This document shows positions 45,470 through 54,745 of a DNA stretch of 64,000 nt, piece by piece. The notes under the pieces were generated by a model. It was given only the letters and a program-made list of their open reading frames with translations. It was not told the origin of the DNA and searched no databases. Source of the stretch: Chamaelirium japonicum (lineage: Eukaryota > Streptophyta > Magnoliopsida > Liliales > Melanthiaceae); NCBI GenBank assembly GCA_947650365.1, contig OX393549.1, positions 30,037,209-30,101,208 on the forward strand, in the 5' to 3' direction. Each line of letters starts with the position of its first letter. The stretch's first letter is position 1. The translations under genes were made by a program, and so were the position numbers.

Positions 45470-46850
45470 ATGACTGATCGGTCAATTTTGACTGATCGGT
45501 CAAATTTGACCGATCGGTCAATTTCAACCGGTCAAGGATTGGGTGATCGGTCAAAAAACATGGTTTTTTGACTGATCGAGTAGAAAATCGACCGATCGGT
45601 TGATTTTGGCCGATCAGTCAAGTTTGACTGATCGACAAAAATCAGCCGGTCAAGATTTTGATGATCGGTCAAAAAACATGGTTTTTTGTCAGATCCAGTA
45701 GAAAATCGACCGATCGGTTGGTTTTAGCCGATCAGTCAAGTTTGACTGATCGGCTAAAATCAACCGGTCAGGGTTTTAATGATCGGTTAAAAAACATGGT
45801 TTTTTGCCAGATCCAGTAGAAAATCGACCGATCGGTTGGTTTTAGCCGATCAGTCAAGTTTGACTGATCGGCTAAAATCAGCCGGTCAGGGTTTTGATGA
45901 TCGGTCAAAAAACATGGTTTTTTGCCACATCCAGTAGAAAATCGACCGATCGGTTGGTTTTAGCCGATCAGTCAAGTTTGACTGATCGGCTAAAATCAGC
46001 CGGTCAGGGTTTTAGTGATCGGCAAAAAACCTAAGTTTTTTGCCAGATCCAGTAGAAAATCGACCGATCGGTTGGTTTTAGCCGATCAGTCACGTTTGAC
46101 TGATCGGCTAAAATCAGCCGGTCAGGGTTTTGATGATCGATAAAAAAACATGGTTTTTTGCCAGATCCAGTAGAAAATCGACCGATCGGTTGGTTTTAGC
46201 CGATCAGTCAAGTTTGACTGATCGGCTAAAATCAGCCGGTCATGGTTTTGGTGATCGGCAAAAAACCTAAGTTTTTTGTCAGATCCAGTAGAAAATCGAT
46301 CGTTCGGTTGGTTTTAGCCGATCAGTCAAGTTTGACTGATCGGCTAAAATCAGCCGGTCAGGGTTTTGGTGATCGGCAAAAAACCTAAGTTTTTTGCCAG
46401 ATCCAGTAGAAAATCGACCGATCGGTTGGTTTTAGCCGATCAGTCAAGTTTGACTGATCGGCTAAAATCAGCCGGTCAGGGTTTTGGTGATCGGTCAAAA
46501 AACATGATTTTTTGCCAGATCCAGTAGAAAATCGACCGATCGGTTGGTTTTAGCCGATCAGTTAAGTTTGACTGATCGGCTAAAAATCAGCCGGTCAGGG
46601 TCTTGGTGATCGGCAAAAAACCTAAGTTTTTTGCCAGATCCAGTAGAAAATCGACCGATCGGTTGGTTTTTGCCGAGTGGTCAAGTTTGACCGATCGGCT
46701 AAAATCAGCCGGTCAGGGTTTTGGTGATCGGCAAAAAACCTAAGTTTTTTGCCAGATCCAGTAGAAAATCAACCGATCGGTTGGTTTTAGCCGATCAGTC
46801 AAGTTTGACTGATCATTTAAAATAAGCCGATCAAGCCAAAGTTTTGAACC
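45470..46850. repeat. 118-bp double-hairpin tandem array
   Basis: About 11 units of ~118 bp (GTAGAAAATC marks each, for example near 45698, 45816, 45934, 46052). Each unit contains the 18-bp arm TTTTAGCCGATCAGTCAA, a GT spacer and its exact reverse complement (perfect in about six units). Most also hold a second dyad, GGCAAAAAAC-CTAA-GTTTTTTGCC or a CATG-centred version. The array lies between the purine tract and the antisense promoter, so it is in the 3' untranslated part of the genomic RNA and upstream of the antisense gene. No coding content. Confidence 0.92.
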
Positions 46851-47161
46851 TGCATCTTCGAGGAAGTGGTATAGCTTGCTCTTTTCCTTTGATCTTTGGC
46901 AGAGTCTTGAATATCGATGGAGTTCAATTTTTTCTGCTTTCTCATCTTTGGTCTGTCTTGGATGGTTTCTCTGAACCGGCGGTCCGGTTCACTCGGACCG
47001 GTGGTTTGCTTGGACCTGTGGTCTGACGTTTCGCCTGGTTGCGACTGTTCGTCTAGTTTTGCGCTTGCTACGGATGGATGCCACGTGCACCTACAAAAAC
47101 ACGCGATTTGATATAGTGAAGACAAGTGTCTTCTTGATTTGCGCGCCTGTTTTACCACGGG

Positions 47162-47169
47162 TATATAAG
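47162..47169 (+). promoter_or_regulatory. TATA box of the Tat-B antisense gene
   Basis: TATATAAG on the plus strand in CCACGGGTATATAAGTTTT. The predicted start of transcription near 47195 leaves a pyrimidine-rich leader of about 85 bases before the ATG at 47279, a normal plant promoter layout. Confidence 0.72.
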
Positions 47170-47278
47170 TTTTTTTTGCTGTCATTTTTGCCTCACGCTT
47201 TCAGAAAATTTTCGAAGTCCAGAGCTTTTGCTTTTGATCTCCCTTTCTCTGTTCTCTTGTTCTCCCTTGATTGATCGA

Positions 47279-50121
47279 ATGGCCTCCTCCGGCAGTTCAA
47301 AGAAGGCAGTGGTTCCATCCAAGAAGAAAGGGAAGGAAATAGCTGAAGAGTCATCCCCACTCCCAGGTAGTGGCAAGGGCAAGGCGGTGCTGGTGGAGCT
47401 GGGCCAACTGGGCAAGAGGCATCAAGGAGTAGGGTTTGCTTCAGCGCCATCGAGGCCGGAGCAAATCCCGAAGGTAAAGTTTGTTAAGGGTCCCTTGCTG
47501 CCTCTGGCTGAAGAGCCATCCTACATCTACAACACAGGTGGAGAGTTTACTGACAAGAAGAGGGCGAAGTGGCAAGGACTGTTGGCCTACTTCTCGGAAG
47601 GGAAGATCCGGCCTGCACTGTCTGGGATTCAAGCTGGATTTGGCATTGACAAGCAGACTGTGTTTGTGAAAATGGCCAGCAATGAACAGGTGATGGGGAC
47701 AGTGGTCTCCCTAGGTCAGAAGAACTGCGGGCTCCGTCTTCCACTGCTACCATTTGCCGCAAGGCTGCTGAACTCCTCCTGCCTTTGCCCAGGACAAATC
47801 ACCGGCAACGCCTGGAGGATAATATACGCCTTCTGTCGTGTAGAGTCCGATTTTCAGAAGGAGCTGAGGGAGTGCTACTCCAGCATTCCAGATGACGAAG
47901 ATGCTTGGATCGAACTGGGTTACTTCTTCTTCCACTATCGATGGGTTTCGAGGAAGGACAGCCCTTTCTTCAACCTCACAGGGGTTTCCGCTCTACGTCC
48001 CCTCACCGACACGATTGCCTCCGACAAGCTGTACACAGAGTGGCCGCTCTCAGTAGCTGGTGCTTGGACGCCACTCTCAGTGCCCGAGACTCCTCGCGCT
48101 GAGGTCAACAAGGGGATCAAAATGTATTTCGCAGGAGGAGAGTTGGCGTGGCCTTCGGAGAGGGTTGGGGCCATCGACAACCTGTTTCTCGAGTTGACTT
48201 GCGGTACCAGGTCCTGGAAGCAGTTTTCAAACTGCCCAGTAAGATATGGTAAGGCTAATCTTCTCCATCGATTGCAGGCTAGGTACGAAGACAATGAGGT
48301 CTTGTACTCAGACTACGAGGAGGATCCTCAGTCTGGCAAGATCGTCCGAAAGGTTCGGATCGAGAAGAAAGCCCACGGTGCAAGGCGCCGATTGCCTACC
48401 TCTGAGGAAAAGCTGGTGATACAGAAAGGCCCAACGAAGAAGAAAAGAAAAATCCTCGTCAAGCAGGATGAAGAAGAGGATTAAGAAAAGAAGGATGAAG
48501 ATGAAGAAGAAGAAGAAGAAAAGAAGAAGGATGATAAGGAAGAAGAAGAAGAAGAAACATAAAGTGGTAGCAATGGCAGCGGCGGTGATGATGAGGATGA
48601 GGAGGATCAGTCAAACTTGAGGGGTGGTGAGGATGATCTTCCTCCCACCCCCACTGATGGAGGCGAGGGAAACGGGGGTGGTGAGGAAGAAATTCCTCCC
48701 ACCCCCATTGATGGTGGTCAAGAACAGGGGGGTGGTGGGGATGAACTTCCTCCCACCCCCACTGGTGGTGCAGAAGAGGAAGACTCTCTTCCTATCCTTA
48801 TTGACGAGGCTAAGGCTCGTCAAATGGAGGGAGTTATGGACGTGGAGAGCGAAGGCCACAAGGTGGTTTCCGCCTACCACTTCGAGGAGTTGAAGAAGCC
48901 AATGCGCTTCAAGATAAAATTGTCGAGGAGTGGTGGGGTTGGAAGCAACCCCACGCCCCTTGATCAAGTTCCTCCCGAAATTCCCCGTCTCGAAGGAGCG
49001 ACAACAAGCGGGGGTATGGAAGTTGAGAAACCCCCACCCCCCTCTCGCTCTCTGGCTGAGGAGGTGGCTGCTATGGTGGCGGGGCTCGCCCAACCAAGCG
49101 AGCTGCAAGAGGAAGGGGAAGTCTCACCTCCTCGGGGTGTTCCCTCTCCTAATCACTTGGAGAGGGAGAGCCGCTTGGGTGATGGGGCTCCTCAACCCCA
49201 ACCAGATCCAGCTCCTACCAAGGAGAAATCAACCCCCAAGGGTAAGAGCTCCGACCGCAGGAAGGGTAAGGAGCCGAGGGTTGAAGCCTCAGGTAATTGT
49301 GCTAACTTACCTTGATTGTCTTGCTTTTGAAACTTGGAAATATTCTAACACTTTGATTTCTTGTGTCGATTGCAGGTACGCCTGTTGGCTCGACTCCGAA
49401 GATAAAGAATTTGGGTGATGTCGACATCAACCACCCGACCAGCGTGATCCGGAAGCTTTGCAATATTCCGGAAGCGACTTTTGAAGAAGCCTTTGATCGG
49501 CTAGATGTAGTGGTATGTGCATCTGCTTGATCCATTTATTCGAATTTACCTTTGGAATCATTCTAACTCTCTATTCTCCTGCAGAGCTCAGCAGTTTTGA
49601 GAATCACAAGCTCCCTCTCTAGGAAGGCAGGAGAACGGGAGGCCGCATCTGAGGTGTCCCGTTTGAAAGCAGAACTGAAGGCTGCAAGCGAGGAGAGGGA
49701 TAAGCTGAGGGATCTTCTAACCTCAAAGAAGGAGGCACTGAAGGCCAAGATTGAGGCCCTTCGCAAGGAAAAATTAGAGAGCCAGGGGTGGAAAAATGGT
49801 TATAAAGCTCGGGGTCACAAGCTTGAAGAGTTGAAGCAACGATTCTTCAGGATCGAGAACTTGGGCTTCGACCGTGTGGCTCGAATAAAGGAGCTGGAGG
49901 CTCAACTTGCTGCTTCAGCAGCTAAGGAGGAGACCCATAAGAAGGAGCTGGAGCATATGCGGAGCGAGTGCAAGAGCTACAGGGAAACAGCTGAGAAGGC
50001 AGCATAAGCACTCAGGGTCCATGCTGCCAGCGTCCGATCTTCTAAAGCTTCAATGGTGAGCAAAGCTCGTGCTGGATCTGAGGGAGAGAAGTCGCGTGCG
50101 CAAAGTGTGGCCAAGCCTTGA
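47279..50121 (+). pseudogene. Tat-B antisense gene: 'putative gypsy type transposon'-like protein with coiled coil (three exons, three in-frame stops)
   Basis: Inferred exons 47279-49292, 49376-49512 and 49585-50121. Introns of 83 bp (49293-49375, GTAATT...TTGCAG) and 72 bp (49513-49584, GTATGT...CTGCAG) keep the frame exactly. Exon 1 starts MASSGSSKK, has a Lys-rich N-terminus, then a globular region whose GLRLPLLPFAARLLN...ITGNAWR core (about residues 155-190) resembles the Pfam 'putative gypsy type transposon' family. A D/E/K-rich linker and three PPTP repeats follow. Exon 3 encodes a coiled coil rich in Ala, Glu, Lys and Leu. TAA codons at 48482, 48560 and 50005 interrupt an otherwise continuous frame that ends at TGA 50119; the first two lie in the low-complexity acidic linker. 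TATA at 47162 and AATAAA at 50201 bracket the gene. Function unknown. Confidence 0.72.
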
Positions 50122-50200
50122 GATTCTCCTTCTTTTTAGTTGTTTTGCTTGTAAACTCTTGAAATATAGTAGCTCGCTCCTGTACTTGGCACATTTTGAT

Positions 50201-50206
50201 AATAAA
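50201..50206 (+). terminator. Polyadenylation signal of the Tat-B antisense gene
   Basis: AATAAA about 80 bases after the TGA at 50119, on the plus strand, in GATAATAAAAGAAATC. Confidence 0.65.
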
Positions 50207-50225
50207 AGAAATCTTTTTGGTGTTT

Positions 50226-50723
50226 GAAAATTGGATGTCACTTGAGTTGAATGCCTTTGAATATCATGTTCTGGATAGCATTAGAATAGATACAATCTTT
50301 TGAATGTAAGGGGTCGAGTCGCAACTCGATTACCCAAACTTGTAACTTGAAATTTGAACTTGAATTCGTGTAACATTTGAATGTGAGGGGTTGAGTCGCA
50401 ACTCAAGCACCCAAACCTGTTAGACGATATTGAAATTGGTTGAAATTGAATATTGAAATTTGAAGGTCAGTTTAACATTTGCCAGTAAGGGTTTGAGTCG
50501 CAATTCAACACCCAAACTTGTTAAAATACTTGGTAACTTGAATATGGTCAGTTTAACATTTGCTAGTAAGGGGTTGAGTCGCAACTCTAATTCCCAAACT
50601 TGTTAAAAGACCTGGTAACTTGAATGTGGATAATTTGAAACTGCTTCAGAACTTGAATTGAAAAACTGAACACTTGCACATTTGAACATTTGAAAGAAAT
50701 CTTTATTCATCATAGAATTTACA
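50226..50723. repeat. Convergent intergenic segment with four GAGTCGCAACTC repeats
   Basis: Near-copies of GGGTTGAGTCGCAACTC, followed within a few bases by ACCCAAAC (CCCAAAC in the fourth copy), occur at 50316, 50393, 50495 (one change) and 50576, spaced about 80-100 bp in AT-rich DNA. GAGTCGCAACTC is an imperfect dyad. The segment separates the ends of the two convergent genes. Confidence 0.75.
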
Positions 50724-52067
50724 TCATGGATAGAACAACTTGAGATGTCTTGAGTTCCAAGCTCGAGGCAATCTATCTCCTTCTGGTGAGATCAGTCTGT
50801 AAGAACCTTTGCCTCCCACTAATTCAATGATATATGGACCTTCCCAGTTGGGAGCAAACTTTCCACTGCTGTGTTCTTTGGTGTTGTAGAAAACTGATCT
50901 GAGAACTAGACTGCCCACTGGGAACTGTCTTTTGTAGACTTTCTCATCGTAGGCTCGTTTGATCTTCTGCTGATACGTGGCCACACGAAGTGAAGCTTGG
51001 TCTCGTAGCTCTTCAGAGAAGTCTAGATCATTGATCCGAAGCTCTTCGTTGATTCCTTCTTCAACTGCTCTGGTCTTCAGAGTACATGATATGTTTTCTG
51101 TTGGGAGTACTGCTTCCGATCCATATGTTAGACGAAAGGGCGAGAACCCTGTTGATCTTCTCGGAGTTGTGCGATACCCCCAAAGAACTTCAGGTAGGAC
51201 CTGTTCCCACAATCCTTTCTTGCTGCTGAGTTTCTTCTTGAGTATACCAAGAATAGCTCTATTAGAGGCTTCAGCTTGACCATTGCATTGAGGGTACCTT
51301 GGAGTTGAGTAGAAGAGCTTGATTCCGTTGTTCAGACAAAACTCACGGAACTTGTCAGAGTCAAATTGAGCTCCATTGTCAGCAACAAGAACTTGAGGTG
51401 TGCCGAACCTTGAGAAGATGTTGTGCCGAATGAATTTGATCCCTTCGTCGTCAGTCTCTCGGAAGAGGGGCACAGCTTCAACGCATTTGGTGAAGTAATC
51501 CGTGGCCAGCAGTAGATACTTCTTCTTGCTCGGAGTTGGAGGGAAAGGACCCAAGAAATCTAACCCCCATTGATGGAAAGGCCAGGGACTTGATAGTTGA
51601 TGAAGCTCATCTGCAGGGAGATGGATAGCTCGAGCGTGTCGCTGGCATGGCTCGCATCTTTGAACAACTTGTCGAGCATCTTTTGCCATTGTAGGCCAGT
51701 AATAACCTTGTAGTTTCGTCTTAGCTTCAAGAGATCTTCCTCCCGAATGATTCCCACAAGCTCCAGAGTGGATATCAATCAGGATTGCCTGTGCTTGCTC
51801 GGGACCAAGGCACTTGAGCAACATCCCGTTGTGAGATTTGAAGTATAGATCTTCTCCTTGTAGAATGTAGCATGGGAGCTTCCTTTGAAGCCTTCGGGCT
51901 TGATTTGGATCTTCCGGCATTTTGCCATGTTCGAAGAAGTCGAAAATTGATCGTCTCCAATCTTCAAGCTCATTTGTAGTAGTGAGGTTCAACGTTAATT
52001 GATTTCCACCCCCAGATCTCTTTGTAGTAGTAAGGATCTGTTGATCGGGGATGGTCTTGGGTACTTC
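50724..52067 (-). CDS. Tat-B integrase
   Basis: Same frame as the RT segment, separated from it by TAA at 52068-52070; the frame is open from there, with an ATG at 51992. Zinc site: H-x3-4-H in HSGACGNHSGG and CEPC further on. Catalytic D,D(35)E: GLDFLGPFP, VADNGAQFD, NGQAEASN with 35 residues between the last D and E. The C-terminal segment ends FAPNWEGPYIIELVGGKG ... HLKLFYP, without chromodomain. It inserts the cDNA into the genome. The integrase frame itself has no break. Confidence 0.9.
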   Translation of the reverse strand, partial: EVPKTIPDQQILTTTKRSGGGNQLTLNLTTTNELEDWRRSIFDFFEHGKMPEDPNQARRLQRKLPCYILQGEDLYFKSHNGMLLKCLGPEQAQAILIDIHSGACGNHSGGRSLEAKTKLQGYYWPTMAKDARQVVQRCEPCQRHARAIHLPADELHQLSSPWPFHQWGLDFLGPFPPTPSKKKYLLLATDYFTKCVEAVPLFRETDDEGIKFIRHNIFSRFGTPQVLVADNGAQFDSDKFREFCLNNGIKLFYSTPRYPQCNGQAEASNRAILGILKKKLSSKKGLWEQVLPEVLWGYRTTPRRSTGFSPFRLTYGSEAVLPTENISCTLKTRAVEEGINEELRINDLDFSEELRDQASLRVATYQQKIKRAYDEKVYKRQFPVGSLVLRSVFYNTKEHSSGKFAPNWEGPYIIELVGGKGSYRLISPEGDRLPRAWNSRHLKLFYP

Positions 52068-54131
52068 TTAATAATCGATTTGTATTTGCCTTCCTCCGAG
52101 TGAGTCTCCGAGAACTGAGGCAGCATTGGCTAAGGCGTCTGCTTCTCGATTCTCTGCTCTCGGAATTTGAACAAATTCAGTACTAGTAAAACGCTGTTGA
52201 AGACGTACTAGGGCCAAATAATGTTGCATTCTTTCTTCTCTTGCTGTATATTCCCCGTTGATATGCCTTATGACTAGTTGGGAGTCGCTGTAGATAATGA
52301 GTCGATCTACCCCTAGAGATTCAGCAATTTCAAGTCTAGAAAGGAGTGCTTCGTACTCGGCTTCGTTGTTGGTGGCATTGAATCCAAGGAGGACAGCCTT
52401 TTGCAGATGATCGAGTTCGGGGGATATTAAGACTATCCCAATGCCCGAACCGATCACGCTCGAAGCTCCATCAGTGTAAAGTTTCCATGGGGGAGTTGCA
52501 GCAATAGCCTCGAGATTTGGATTGATTTTAACAGTTGTATTGGATGGAGGCTCGTCTTCATCTTCAAGGCGCATATCAATATCTTCCTCCCAAGTGATGG
52601 GGTCTTCAACTGGAAAGTCAGCTAGAAAATCAGCAATAGCTTGACCTTTGATAGAAGTGCGAGATTCGAACTGAATCCCCAGGGAGCTCATTTTGATCAC
52701 CCATTTGGTCATACGACCCGCTCTACCAGCTTTGTCGACGATATCTTTGAGTGGATGTTCTAAAATGACAGTGATCTGGTGGGAGATGAAGTAAGGTTGA
52801 AGGCGACGCGAGGCAGTGAGTAAGGCTAGGATGACCTTCTCAGTTTTTGAATAGCGAGTCTCAGCTGGAAGAAGAGTATGGCTAATGTAATAGACTGGAT
52901 GTTCGATGCCATCTCTTCTACTAACTAGGACTGCACTGATTGCTTGATTGGTGACGGCGAGATAAAGCCATAAGTCTTCTTTTGGAAATAGAGCCGTCAA
53001 GATAGGAGCTTGCACCAGATATTTCTTGATGCTTTGAAATGCTTCTTCACAGATCGGACTCCAGCCGGAGGTGTCTGCCTTTCGTAGTTTGTCGAAGAGG
53101 GGTTTACATTTGTCTGAAGACTTTGAGATGAATCTATTGAGGGCAGCGAGTCTTCCAGTGAGGCGTTGAACTTCCTTCCTATTGGTAGGCGATGGCATGT
53201 CGAGGATGGTTCGAATTTGGTCGGGGTTGGCTTCAATACCTCTTCTGGTTACAAGGTGACCCAGAAATTCGCCCGATTGAACTCCGAAAGCGCACTTAGC
53301 TGGATTGAGCTTCATACGATATTTTCGAAGGATTTGGAAGGTTTCTGCCAGATCAGACAGATGACCCCCTCGACTGGAGCTTTTAGTAAGCAGATCGTCT
53401 ACATAGACTTCGACATTGCGACCGATCTGGTCTTCGAACATCTTGGTGACTAGCCTTTGATAGGTAGATCCAGTATTTTTGAGGCCGAATGGCATTACAT
53501 TGTAGCAGTAGAGACCTCGGCTAGTCACGAAGCATGTCTTCTCTTGATCATCCGGATGAAGCGGGATTTGATTATATCCAGAATACCCATCCATGAAAGA
53601 CAATAGCTCGTGACCAGCAGTGGCATCGACGAGTCTATCGATCCTTGGCATGGGGAATGGGTCTTTGGGGCAGGCCTTGTTGAGATTGGTAAAGTCGATG
53701 CAGACTCTGACCTTCCCGTTCTTCTTTGGAACAGAAACTATGTTAGAGATCCAGGTAGGATACTCTACTTCACGAATGAAGCCTGCTGCGAGTAGCTTGG
53801 TAATTTCTTCTTGAACAGCAACTTGCAGCTCTGGTCGGATGGTGCGTGGCTTTTGCTTGACAGGCTTCATTTCTTCTTTGATCGCAAGTCGGTGACAAGC
53901 GTCATCTGGATTGATCCCAGGCATGTCTTCGAAGCACCAAGCGAAGACGTCGATATTAGACTGGAGGAAGGATACCATGTCTTGCGCTTCTGCGTCGCTA
54001 AGACCGGTACCAATGAAAGTTTGTCGAGGGAGATCTCCACTGCCGATGTTGATTGGGATGATTTCTTCAACTGAAGGTGATGCTTCCCATTCGATTGGTG
54101 GGGGTTCGGTCAGCGGGATCTCCTTTGATTG
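52068..54131 (-). CDS. Tat-B reverse transcriptase, RNase H and second RNase H
   Basis: Open in one frame between the TAG at 54132-54134 and the TAA at 52068-52070; the first ATG is at 53978. RT motifs: KVRVCIDFTNLNKACPKDPF, FMDGYSGYNQI, YCYNVMPFGLKN and YVDD (residues 192-195 from that ATG, bases 53394-53405). The degenerate Ty3-type RNase H follows with the KGQAIADFLADFP tail, then the second RNase H (LYTDGASSVIGSG, NNEAEYEALL, YSDSQLV, NREADALANAA), the feature that defines the Tat clade. The catalytic acidic residues are all present. The frame continues from protease and into integrase if the stop codons are ignored. Confidence 0.92.
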   Translation of the reverse strand, partial: QSKEIPLTEPPPIEWEASPSVEEIIPINIGSGDLPRQTFIGTGLSDAEAQDMVSFLQSNIDVFAWCFEDMPGINPDDACHRLAIKEEMKPVKQKPRTIRPELQVAVQEEITKLLAAGFIREVEYPTWISNIVSVPKKNGKVRVCIDFTNLNKACPKDPFPMPRIDRLVDATAGHELLSFMDGYSGYNQIPLHPDDQEKTCFVTSRGLYCYNVMPFGLKNTGSTYQRLVTKMFEDQIGRNVEVYVDDLLTKSSSRGGHLSDLAETFQILRKYRMKLNPAKCAFGVQSGEFLGHLVTRRGIEANPDQIRTILDMPSPTNRKEVQRLTGRLAALNRFISKSSDKCKPLFDKLRKADTSGWSPICEEAFQSIKKYLVQAPILTALFPKEDLWLYLAVTNQAISAVLVSRRDGIEHPVYYISHTLLPAETRYSKTEKVILALLTASRRLQPYFISHQITVILEHPLKDIVDKAGRAGRMTKWVIKMSSLGIQFESRTSIKGQAIADFLADFPVEDPITWEEDIDMRLEDEDEPPSNTTVKINPNLEAIAATPPWKLYTDGASSVIGSGIGIVLISPELDHLQKAVLLGFNATNNEAEYEALLSRLEIAESLGVDRLIIYSDSQLVIRHINGEYTAREERMQHYLALVRLQQRFTSTEFVQIPRAENREADALANAASVLGDSLGGRQIQIDY

Positions 54132-54134
54132 CTA
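54126..54134 (-). promoter_or_regulatory. In-frame UAG with readthrough-type context between protease and RT
   Basis: Minus strand reads AAA TAG CAA TCA AAG. UAG followed by CAA UCA fits the CARYYA consensus that causes stop-codon readthrough in tobamoviruses and other plant RNA viruses. Protease lies before it and RT after it in the same frame. It may instead be a chance mutation in a degenerate copy. Confidence 0.5.
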
Positions 54135-54745
54135 TTTGGAAGAGGGACCAGCTTCTTCTCGTGGCCGCTTTGGAGGAGCAATGTTGATCTTGTGATCTAT
54201 TTTTGCAGCAGCAGCTTCACAAGATCTCCCAGCTTGTTGATCGCCTCGAATGCAGACGATGCCTTCTCCCGTTGCAAACTTGAGTAGTTGATGATAAGAA
54301 GAGGAGATGGCATTGATCTGGTGGAGAAATGGTCGCCCGAGAATGGCGTTGTAGCTAGACACTCCTTCGACAATTGCAAATCTTACCGAGACTCGAGTCT
54401 CTCGGCTAAGGTCAAGAGTGAATCTTGATTCGCCCACAGTGATGCTTTGTTCACCATTGAAACCAGTGATCACAGTTGGAACGACGTCAAGGCTTTGATA
54501 TTTATGTCCCAGACGTTTGAAGCAGTCTGAGAACATAATGTCGATAGAACTCCCGGTGTCGATGACGATCCGATTGACGGTGCTTCCGTCGATGATGAGT
54601 TTCAAAACCAGGGGGTCTCGATGTGGAGTATGAACTCCTTGAAGATCGGTGTCGTTGAAGACGATGGACGGCCAATCAAGACCTTCGATGGGCTTCTCGA
54701 TCCAGGTATCTTCCTTGTCGCAGTAGAACGAACGTGGAAGATGCG
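54132..54745 (-). CDS. Tat-B aspartic protease
   Basis: The frame is open from about 54740, upstream of its first ATG (54605), through GVHTPHRDPLVLKLIIDG to the active site VIDTGSSIDIMF (DTGS at 54549-54560) and the ILGRPFLHQINAI flap region, ending at TAG 54132. It processes the polyprotein. It shares the frame of RT and integrase but not that of gag. Confidence 0.88.

Noticed and set aside
54602-54745. Programmed gag-pol frameshift in Tat-B
   Set aside because: No clear slippery heptamer or downstream structure was seen where the frames cross, and the copy carries other disabling changes. An indel is simpler, though not proven.
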